Shown here: in pieces, positions 14,701 through 19,909 of the stretch
Layout of the letters: every line of letters starts with the position of its first letter
Numbering within the stretch: position 1 is the stretch's first letter
Origin: Bacillota bacterium
GTDB lineage: Bacteria; Bacillota; Clostridia; Peptostreptococcales; Anaerovoracaceae
Assembly: GCA_017534025.1 (NCBI GenBank)
Contig: JAFWDF010000047.1
Location: 1 to 19,909 of the forward strand
DNA length: 19,909 nucleotides
Direction of reading: 5' to 3'
The notes under the pieces: model-generated
Told to the model about the DNA's origin: nothing
Database searches by the model: none
The model's input: the letters and a program-made list of their open reading frames with translations, nothing else
Made by a program: the position numbers and the translations under genes

Positions 14701-16188
14701 GAGGTCACCGCGTCCGCCGGCAGCATGGGAGATATGTCCGCCATGATGTCCTCCGGACTGTCCCTCAATATTTATGGTAATGATCTGGACCGCCTGACAG
14801 AAATCGGTGCGGATGTGGCAGAGATTGTCGGCGAGGTAAAAGGGTTCACGGACATTTCCGACGGGTCCGAGGATGCGGACGCAACACTGCATCTGGTGAT
14901 CAACAAGGATAAGGCCATGAGCAAAGGCATAACGGTGGCGCAGATTTACGCGGAAATCGCCCGGCGGCTGACCACCAGTGTGTCTTCCACAACGATCACG
15001 ACGGACGGGGAACAATATGAGGTTATCATCAAGGATACCACCCACGAACTGACCCGGGAGAATCTGCTGGATATCGAGCTGGAAGCCGGCGCGGCCGGCG
15101 GCGCGGGCAGCGGTGCCATGAACGGGGCTGCCGGTTCTGCATCCGGGATGGCCGGCGGTGCTTCTGCCATGACGGGCGGTACATCCGCTGCAGGCGCGGC
15201 ATCAGCCTCTTCCGGAGATGATGACGGCGTCTACAAGCTGGGCGAATTCGCGCAGCTGGAGGAAACAACCGCCGTCGGCAGTATCCGCAGAGAAAATCTG
15301 ACCCGCTATCTCACGGTGAGCGCTACTACGGAAGATGGTTACAATACAACCCTGCTGAGCCGGAAGCTGAAAGACAAACTCGATGATTACGAGCTTCCGA
15401 AAGGATATTCCATTGAAATGGGCGGGGAAACCGATCAGGTCAACGAGATGCTCAGCCAGATGGTGAAAATGATTCTGCTGGCGCTGCTGCTGATCTACCT
15501 GATTATGGTGGCCCAGTTCCAGAGTCTGCTGTCGCCGTTTATTATCCTGTTTACTGTACCGCTGGCCTTTACCGGCGGCATGCTGGGCCTGATTGTTTCC
15601 GGAGAACAGCTTTCCATGCTGTCGCTGATGGGTTTCCTGATATTAATGGGCACCGTCGTCAACAACGGCATCGTATTCGTGGACTACGCCAACCGGCTGC
15701 GGACCGGCGGACTGGAGCGGCGGGACGCCCTGGTCGCCACCGGACAGACCCGTATGAGGCCGATTATCATGACCGCCATGACTACCATTCTGGCAATGGG
15801 CATGCTGATCTTCGGCAGCGGCATGGGCAGCCAGATGGGGCGCGGCATGGCCATCGTCGTAGCCGGCGGCCTGCTTTACGCTACACTCATGACCCTTTAC
15901 ATCGTACCGGTCATGTACGATATTCTCTTCCGGAGGCCGCCGCTGAATATTGATGTGGGTGACGACATCGATGATATCCCGGATGATGCGGATGATTTCC
16001 TGCGCAGGCTGGAAGCTGCTTCTGCAGAGGATATGTCCGCAGCTGCAACCGACACAACCGAAGAGACTTGGGAGCCGGGTCCGGATACGGAACAGGCCGG
16101 GCCGCAAAACCCGATGCCGGATTCCGAGCCGGCCGAACCCGTATCACATGCGTTGACGGAAGATGATTCGAATAGCACAGAAGAGTGA
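11758..16188 (+). CDS. Single-polypeptide RND-family exporter with coiled-coil/low-complexity insertion
   Basis: 1476 residues against about 1030-1070 for AcrB or SwrC-type pumps. ATG follows AAGGA (11746-11750), 7-nt spacing. TM1 about 10-28, then RMPAELLPEMDIPYLMV and YPGASPERVESEVSQPME, the RND start. The first exposed loop carries an insertion: helix rich in heptads (195-236), Gly/Ser/Asp linker (about 277-384), second long helix (485-532). TM2-TM6 follow from about 666 with GIGMLVDNSIVVLENI (D738, N739; AcrB has D407, D408). TM7 is near 864. A second Gly/Ala/Ser-rich insert lies at about 1108-1158. TM8-TM12 include GTVVNNGIVFVDYANRL (N1302, N1303 where AcrB has K940). An acidic tail covers about 1400-1476. 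It would export amphiphiles, drugs or lipids using proton motive force; the substrate is unknown. It stands alone, with no MFP or TolC-like gene, and ends at a bidirectional terminator. Confidence 0.9.
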   Translation: MEKFSVKKPFTVLVAVIIIIVFGVVSVTRMPAELLPEMDIPYLMVITSYPGASPERVESEVSQPMEKGLGTVTHVKNVYSTSAENFSMVQLEFENGTNMDSAMVKVSSEVDQIASTLPESCGTPNIMGISMDMLATMYIGIERKGDDIYALSDYVNDEIIPVIERQEGVASVSGIGLVDKSIQVELNSGKIDGVNDRILAMTNRELNSALKKLNAARTKLDGAQQELNKQEKTFGSTLSSGVFGGISGNVATMAADIQSRIKPLISTLEKMEKIVKSMEGAGSSGSRSSSRSNSGNSNTSGGSNSSAASDAGSTADNSTDSGSGDAGGSGEADGSGSAGGDTDPSGGSAEEGGDTAPADGGNDSGSGSGSDSGTSNPDSGNNINSAIRAALRDIESRLNTAISGLREVVNNLSNTTSYSDLMEQVTRAYSIISQIRTLMSELSSTGMSGSASDTINTINKQIQNLSDMLGQAPQLMDTLEKTFGTLTQAQLDAAVGFSTAASQLNNAQAELDNAMGQYESARDAALKNANLNALVDASTLSQLIYAQNFSMPAGYIDDKDDNSWLLKVGDEYEDTDDLKYSLLCRIDGVGTVLLADVADVTVIDNAEDSYASLNGEDAVVLSIYKGSSYGTNEVSGNVMKAIEDLMEADENLEIVTLMDQGEYINMIVGDILKSMLLGALLAILVLALFLKSVRPTLVVAISIPLSVLLALSLLYFTNLSLNIMTLSGLSLGIGMLVDNSIVVLENIFRLRGREYTAPHAAVQGTKQVSGAIIASTLTTICVFVPMVFSDGTVRQLLLPMAFSVTFCLTASLIVAMTVVPAASSTLMRTLEPKTNETFEKIQNKYAGTLRWCLSHKALTLGVAVALLAVSIIRIVTMGIVLFPDMEGEEVDVTIVTSEEDDRSTSYGKVDQVMDALLTIDGVEHAGIIDASSTAGMFTSMDTGSSNYGTYICYVKPDPKNYKGSMQDLCDEITEVTKDIDCEVTASAGSMGDMSAMMSSGLSLNIYGNDLDRLTEIGADVAEIVGEVKGFTDISDGSEDADATLHLVINKDKAMSKGITVAQIYAEIARRLTTSVSSTTITTDGEQYEVIIKDTTHELTRENLLDIELEAGAAGGAGSGAMNGAAGSASGMAGGASAMTGGTSAAGAASASSGDDDGVYKLGEFAQLEETTAVGSIRRENLTRYLTVSATTEDGYNTTLLSRKLKDKLDDYELPKGYSIEMGGETDQVNEMLSQMVKMILLALLLIYLIMVAQFQSLLSPFIILFTVPLAFTGGMLGLIVSGEQLSMLSLMGFLILMGTVVNNGIVFVDYANRLRTGGLERRDALVATGQTRMRPIIMTAMTTILAMGMLIFGSGMGSQMGRGMAIVVAGGLLYATLMTLYIVPVMYDILFRRPPLNIDVGDDIDDIPDDADDFLRRLEAASAEDMSAAATDTTEETWEPGPDTEQAGPQNPMPDSEPAEPVSHALTEDDSNSTEE

Positions 16189-16224
16189 TCATCCGGCAGA
16201 CAATAAGCGTAATAAATAATAAGA

Positions 16225-16271
16225 AAAGGCTGTGAAAAAGAATGCGATGATGCTTCTTTTTCACAGCCTTT
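16225..16271. terminator. Bidirectional terminator between RND and DHHW genes
   Basis: A perfect stem of 17-18 bp: AAAGGCTGTGAAAAAGA (16225-16241) with TCTTTTTCACAGCCTTT (16255-16271), 11-13 nt loop. On the minus strand it is followed by TCTTATTATTTATT, a good U-rich tail; on the plus strand the tail is only the stem's own CCTTT plus CTGTCAATT. It serves two convergent genes. Confidence 0.8.
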
Positions 16272-16346
16272 CTGTCAATTATCCGTTTTTACCGGCAGAG
16301 CGGAAGATCGGAGCATCGGCTTGCAGGCCCGGCAGGCCGCTGAATC

Positions 16347-16430
16347 CACAAGCTTCCGGCCAGTCCCCAAAAAACACAAGCCGCCGGCAGGTCCCCCAAA
16401 AATCGGAAACCGCCGGCCGGCTCATTAACC
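16347..16430. repeat. Three degenerate 28-29-bp tandem repeats
   Basis: Units start at 16347 (CACAAGCTTCCGGCCAGTCC), 16375 (CACAAGCCGCCGGCAGGTCC) and 16404 (CGGAAACCGCCGGCCGGCTC). The first two end in CCCCAAAAA; the third ends at the stop codon of the DHHW gene. They lie in the 3' UTR of that gene, between its stop and the hairpin at 16225-16271. Confidence 0.6.
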
Positions 16431-17639
16431 CTATATTCTTCCGTTCGCTTCCGTACTCAGCAGCGCTTCATAGTCCCGGATGCAGAACACATAGTCCGGT
16501 TTTTCTTTCTGAATCACCTCGGAAAGAGTGGAATCGTGATAATAGCGCATGTCCACGGAATGCATGGTGTTGCAGCTGAGATACAGGATGCACTCCACCG
16601 CGTTGGTAAAACTGTCCCCGTAAATCAATACGTTAGGCAGTGACGGCCGCTTCGTTTCAATCCTTGTAATGGACACATTGCCGCCCATATAGAAATCGTA
16701 ATCCGCAGCTTTCCCCTTTTTCGGGTATACGTATACGCGGGTCGGATCCGGATCCGTATGGCCGTAATCCCAGCGGGTAAACGGCACCGGATTGACTGGT
16801 TCGGCCGTATAGAGCTTCTCCTCGCTGGTAATGAGATTGAACAGCCGCCGGTTCCTGGACCCGATATAATAAGCGTCTACCGGCTCGAAGACCAGATCCT
16901 TCTCCTGCATTACCGGCAGAGCCTTGTACCAGCCGCCGCCTGCCTTTGCACTGGCCAGACGGTTTAATTCCGCGAGCATATTCCGGTAAACCGCATACGC
17001 TCCGAATATACTGTAATGATTGTCCACCCGGGAGGAAAACAGTTCCGGGCTGCCGAGTTCTTCAAATACCGGTCCCAGATCCAGATAATTCACACCCCGT
17101 TCGGCAAGCACCTCTGCCAGAACCGCGTTTGACGCATCTGTATATTCGCTCCGGTTATTCAGATAATCCGGATAAGCATCCTCAAAAAACGCGTACTGAC
17201 AGGGAACGCCCGCGTAACAATACGTTCCTCCGTAGCTTTCCACGAGATCCGACAACGTCTTCAGATTGTCCGCCAGAGCCTCCGCCTGGCGCCGCAGCCG
17301 GATTCCGTCCACCGCCTCATGCTGCCAATACGGAAGCAGCACATCATCCCCAATGACCACATCATTGACCACCGGCCGGCGGAACAGATTGAGGTTCAGC
17401 CATGTAGCCGCGGGCTGAATCTTTGCCCTCAAAAAGGAATGATCGCTCAGATACGTTTCCAGCTTCGCAAACCAGCTTCCGTCCAGAACAGCCGTCTGTT
17501 CTGCCTCCGGAAATTCCGCCAGGCGCCGGTTCTCATAATAGGAAGCCTTCTTCTGCGGCTGAAAGATCATCCCGGCCAGCAGAACTACCAGCAAAAGAGC
17601 GGCAACAACGGTAAATACAATATCCGATTTTCTTTTCAT
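16431..17639 (-). CDS. DHHW/AlgJ-like membrane-anchored SGNH-type protein (putative acyltransferase accessory)
   Basis: 402 residues; ATG 17637-17639 with AGGAGG a few bases upstream. One N-terminal membrane anchor (about 7-25), remainder extracytoplasmic. Features fit the DHHW family, relatives of AlgX/AlgJ: the ENRRLAEFPE and LETYLSDHSFLRAKI region after the anchor, GDDVLLPYW (98-105), the catalytic-type D-x-H motif as VDNHYS (205-210; DNHY instead of DHHW), and a GDS serine in YGDSF (340-344). In such proteins Asp-His and Ser form an SGNH-like triad used in O-acetylation of wall or exopolysaccharides together with an MBOAT membrane partner; no MBOAT gene is in the window. It lies 39 bp after znuA and is probably co-transcribed, although no metabolic link is evident. 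The stop is TAG (16431-16433). Confidence 0.8.
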   Translation of the reverse strand: MKRKSDIVFTVVAALLLVVLLAGMIFQPQKKASYYENRRLAEFPEAEQTAVLDGSWFAKLETYLSDHSFLRAKIQPAATWLNLNLFRRPVVNDVVIGDDVLLPYWQHEAVDGIRLRRQAEALADNLKTLSDLVESYGGTYCYAGVPCQYAFFEDAYPDYLNNRSEYTDASNAVLAEVLAERGVNYLDLGPVFEELGSPELFSSRVDNHYSIFGAYAVYRNMLAELNRLASAKAGGGWYKALPVMQEKDLVFEPVDAYYIGSRNRRLFNLITSEEKLYTAEPVNPVPFTRWDYGHTDPDPTRVYVYPKKGKAADYDFYMGGNVSITRIETKRPSLPNVLIYGDSFTNAVECILYLSCNTMHSVDMRYYHDSTLSEVIQKEKPDYVFCIRDYEALLSTEANGRI

Positions 17640-17678
17640 GCCGCTCCCTCCTTTGCTCTCAGTATCATTACAGGTATC

Positions 17679-18713
17679 TTAATTCAAAGCTGTCTTCAGA
17701 ACTTCCAGATTTTCTTTCATAATGGAAATGTACGACATGCCGGCATCGGCGTCCCTGCCGGTCACCGTCTGCATGGAATTCAACCGCAGTATCTGCTGGT
17801 CTTTTGACGACGTACTTTCGACAATCGTACGGGCAATACTCTGATCGGAAGCCTCCAGTGTCAGCACACACGGCAGATTCATCTCATCCACCTTCTTTGC
17901 CAGAAATGCAATTGTGGAAAAACCGGCTTCCGTCTCCGCGGAGCAACCCTGAAACGCGGCATAATATGTAAGGCCGTACTCTTTCGCCATATAGAGGAAC
18001 GGGAAACGGTCACCCACCAGAATGGTTTTCCGTGCCGCGGTTCCGATCATTTCGTCATAGTCCGCATCCAGCGCAGCCAGTTCCTCACAGTAAGCATCCG
18101 CATTCGCAGCATACTCCGCCGCATGGTCCGGATCCGCTTCGCCCAGCGTGCGTGCGATCGCCTGTACGGATGTCTGTGCCAGCGGCAGCGAAAGCCAGAT
18201 ATGCTCATCCGCCTCCGGTTCTTCTTCGCCTTCAGCCGCCTGTCCCGCTTCTTCCTCATCCGCCGGCTCCATGCCTTCGACCAGTTCTTCTTCCAGGATC
18301 CGGTCTTCCAGTTCATTCATCAGCCGCAGATCCTCCCGGTCCGGATTCACGGATTCCTTCAGCGCATCGTCCACCCAGAAATCCGATTCCCCGCCTACAT
18401 ATATAAAAACATCACAGGAGGACACCTTCATGATATCCTGTGCCGCCGGCTGAAAGCTGTGCGGATCCACGCCGTCATCCAGCAGCAGCGTAACATCGGT
18501 TTCCGCCGCCCGGTCTCCCAGAACCTGCATCACCCAGTCATATTCCGGAAAAATCGTCGTCACTATGGAAAGCTGTCCTTCGCGGTTGTCCTCTCCCGTG
18601 CTGCCCGGTACGCCTTCGCTTCCCGTTCCGCAGCCCGTCAACCCGAACAGAACCAGTATAATTGTGATTCCGAGCGAGGTGATGACCCGCATTGCTTTTA
18701 TTATCGTCCCCAT
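17679..18713 (-). CDS. znuA: Metal ABC transporter substrate-binding lipoprotein (zinc-type)
   Basis: 344 residues from the ATG at 18711-18713 (GGGAG at 18720-18724, 6-nt spacing); an upstream extension of 48 codons has no ribosome site and would bury the signal peptide. Lipobox LTGC with Cys28. The cluster A-1 binding-protein fold shows VTTIFPEYDWVMQVLG (51-66), first ligand H85 in GVDPHSFQP, second H171 in DEHIWLS, then an acidic loop (about 135-170, EEEL...EEEAG...EGEEEPEAD) where ZnuA proteins usually have a His-rich loop. The third His site reads ILVGDRFPF (D235) and the C-terminal ligand region is LTLEASD. This DRFPF variant is a known clostridial form. It should feed ZnuCB, yet lies 7.4 kb away behind the RND gene; no 7-1-7 box like that of zur was seen upstream. 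DHHW follows 39 bp downstream. Confidence 0.87.
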   Translation of the reverse strand: MGTIIKAMRVITSLGITIILVLFGLTGCGTGSEGVPGSTGEDNREGQLSIVTTIFPEYDWVMQVLGDRAAETDVTLLLDDGVDPHSFQPAAQDIMKVSSCDVFIYVGGESDFWVDDALKESVNPDREDLRLMNELEDRILEEELVEGMEPADEEEAGQAAEGEEEPEADEHIWLSLPLAQTSVQAIARTLGEADPDHAAEYAANADAYCEELAALDADYDEMIGTAARKTILVGDRFPFLYMAKEYGLTYYAAFQGCSAETEAGFSTIAFLAKKVDEMNLPCVLTLEASDQSIARTIVESTSSKDQQILRLNSMQTVTGRDADAGMSYISIMKENLEVLKTALN

Positions 18714-18813
18714 TCTTTTCTCCCTTTTTATTCTGCGCGGCCGGATCCCGCCGCAGCTGCCATTTCGAAACCAGGCACGATCCGGTACGGCTTTGCGCCG
18801 TGCATATTTTTTA

Positions 18814-18819
18814 ATTATA
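18814..18819 (-). promoter_or_regulatory. Candidate -10 element of znuA
   Basis: Minus-strand TATAAT (consensus) at 18814-18819, about 100 nt upstream of the znuA start codon. The matching -35 region (18837-18842) falls in the T-tract of the LysR terminator and reads TTTTTT, so promoter strength is uncertain. Confidence 0.4.
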
Positions 18820-18834
18820 TCATTATTGGAAGAG

Positions 18835-18871
18835 AAAAAAAACGGTCGATTTACCATCCGTTAAATCGACC
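18835..18871 (-). terminator. Strong intrinsic terminator of the LysR gene
   Basis: A 10-bp perfect stem (GGTCGATTTA 18844-18853, TAAATCGACC 18862-18871) with an 8-nt loop. On the minus strand it is followed by GTTTTTTTT (complement of 18835-18843). It insulates znuA from LysR transcription. Confidence 0.88.
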
Positions 18872-18928
18872 ACTTTGAATGTGCATTTTCCGACTCCGGC
18901 AGAGACAAATTCCATTTTTTCCAGATCA

Positions 18929-19816
18929 TTAACAGAAGGACAGCTCATCCTTTTTAATAATGTCAATGAAATCTTCCACCCACTTATTAAATATTTTTTC
19001 CTTATGGTACGTAATATTCAGATTCCTCTTAAGATCTGCTTCCCGGACATCCAGTACCGCCAGACGGCCGCATTCTATTTCATCCCGGGCCAGCAAGTAA
19101 GGCAGCACCGCTACCCCGTAGCCCGCCTCCGCGGCATTGATCAGTGCCCTTGTATTGCTGGACTGCCAGGACGGTTCAATTTCCACTTCCCGCAGCTTCA
19201 TCAGCTGGTCAAATTTGTCTCTGACGCCCACGCCTTTATCCCGCAGAAGCATGTTTTCCTCTGCAAAATCTTCCAGCTTCAGGTCTTTTTTCTTCGTTTT
19301 CGGATGATCCGGCGCAGCGACAAAGACAATCTGATCATGATAAAACGGCACCTGCACCAGATTACTCTCCCTCACCAGATCTTCCACCAGCGCAAAATCC
19401 ACCTCATGATCATAGATCATTTTCCGCAGTTTACCGGATCCCGCCACCCGCACATCCACTTTAATCAGCGGATATTGTTCGGCAAACCGGTCGATATACC
19501 TCTTCAGCAAAACGGTCCCGGCCGAAATATTCGCACCGATCGTAATGGTTGCCCGCTCGGAAATAAACAGAATCTCCTTCTCCACTTCATCAAACAAACT
19601 CAGGATCTACCTGGCGTACTTATACAGGAGTTCCCCCTCCGCAGTCGGATAAAGACTTTTGGGATACCGTTCAAACAGGCGCACCTGATAATACTTCTCC
19701 ATCTCCCGGATCACCTGGCTCACCGAAGGCTGGCTGATAAAGAGTTCCTCCGCGGCAGCCGTCATATTTAAATGTTCATATACGGATACAAAAATCTTCA
19801 GATGACGACGTTTCAT
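18929..19816 (-). pseudogene. LysR-type transcriptional regulator interrupted by an in-frame amber codon
   Basis: ATG at 19814-19816 with AAGGTG just upstream. The frame encodes 69 residues, then TAG (19607-19609), then continues in the same frame to TAA at 18929-18931; read through, the product is about 295 residues, the normal LysR length. The N-terminal part is a complete LysR HTH (LKIFVSVYEHLNMTAAAEEL, ISQPSVSQVIREMEKYY, LFERYPKSLYPTAEGELL, KYAR). The stop falls in the linker helix, where family members typically carry Q, R or K (YARxIL); CAG to TAG is the simplest path. The effector domain is intact (TITIGANISAGTVLL, GSGKLRKMIYDHEVDFALVED, GYGVAVLPYLLA). With no further decay, the lesion is recent, a sequencing error, or a suppressed codon. 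Other genes here end in TAG (9070, 16431), against general recoding. Target genes are unknown. Confidence 0.8.
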
Positions 19817-19872
19817 TTGGCACCTTACTCAATATCTCAGTTCGTTTTAGTTGATTTTATATTGATATTAAT

Positions 19873-19901
19873 AATATATATCATTTTAGCTTTGTATTCA
19901 A
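19873..19901 (-). promoter_or_regulatory. Candidate promoter and autoregulatory region of the LysR gene
   Basis: Minus-strand -35 TTGAAT (19896-19901), 17-nt spacer, -10 TATATT (19873-19878), about 50 nt before the ribosome site. An imperfect palindrome with arms GATAT/ATATC (19864-19882) overlaps the -10 and start site and is a candidate LysR-box (T-N11-A type). The region is very AT-rich, so chance matches are easy. Confidence 0.4.
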
Positions 19902-19909
19902 TGAATTAA

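Noticed and set aside
18714..18857. Longer start for znuA at 18857
   Set aside because: It would place 48 charged residues ahead of a lipoprotein signal peptide and starts inside the LysR terminator; the ATG at 18713 has a GGGAG site.
18929..19816. Genome-wide reassignment of TAG as a sense codon
   Set aside because: TAG is used as the terminal stop of DUF364 protein 2 (9070-9072) and the DHHW gene (16431-16433), so the amber codon in LysR is better explained locally.

Overview
The window looks like chromosomal DNA of a moderately high-GC member of the Bacillota, most likely a Clostridia/Lachnospiraceae-type anaerobe. Pointers are strong AGGAGG-type ribosome sites, TTG starts, a secreted polysaccharide deacetylase carrying SLH repeats, a Hanks-type kinase paired with a small HTH protein, and a single-polypeptide RND exporter without an adaptor or outer-membrane partner. 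The genus cannot be fixed from the sequence. No rRNA, tRNA, CRISPR, transposase or phage gene was seen.

Layout. (1) 1-4540, all minus strand: the start of a zinc-ribbon membrane protein (cut by the window edge), a small HTH protein, a membrane-anchored Ser/Thr kinase and an SLH/NodB polysaccharide deacetylase. The last three read deacetylase, kinase, HTH and may be co-transcribed. (2) 4541-5248: a divergent intergenic region with two degenerate copies of a 126-bp palindrome-rich repeat. (3) 5249-9072, plus strand: a four-gene cluster of DUF4213/DUF364 protein, G3E-type P-loop GTPase, soluble ABC ATPase with a DUF1858-like N-terminus, and a second DUF4213/DUF364 protein. This is the best candidate for an undescribed system, probably metal or metallocofactor handling. 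(4) 9073-9482: two nearly identical 124-bp hairpin repeats between convergent genes. (5) 9483-11560, minus: a zinc-type uptake operon, Fur-family regulator, znuC, znuB, with a sigma-A-like promoter and a perfect 7-1-7 operator over the start site. (6) 11758-16188, plus: a 1476-residue RND exporter with a large coiled-coil/Gly-Ser-Asp insertion, followed by a bidirectional hairpin terminator. (7) 16431-18713, minus: znuA lipoprotein followed by a DHHW/AlgJ-like membrane protein, separated from znuCB by the RND gene. (8) 18929-19816, minus: a LysR-type regulator interrupted by one in-frame amber codon, with its own promoter and a strong terminator.

How it may fit together. A metal theme runs through the middle of the window: zinc-type uptake in two separate transcription units, its Fur-family repressor, and a cluster of two putative heavy-metal-chelation proteins with a metallochaperone-like GTPase and an ABC-type ATPase. 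Physical proximity is what the sequence shows; functional coupling is inference. The kinase/HTH/deacetylase/DHHW/RND genes point to envelope biology. The window is also rich in short tandem duplications, both between genes (126, 124, 29, 23 bp) and inside them (42 bp in the first DUF364 gene, low-complexity insertions in the RND and deacetylase genes).
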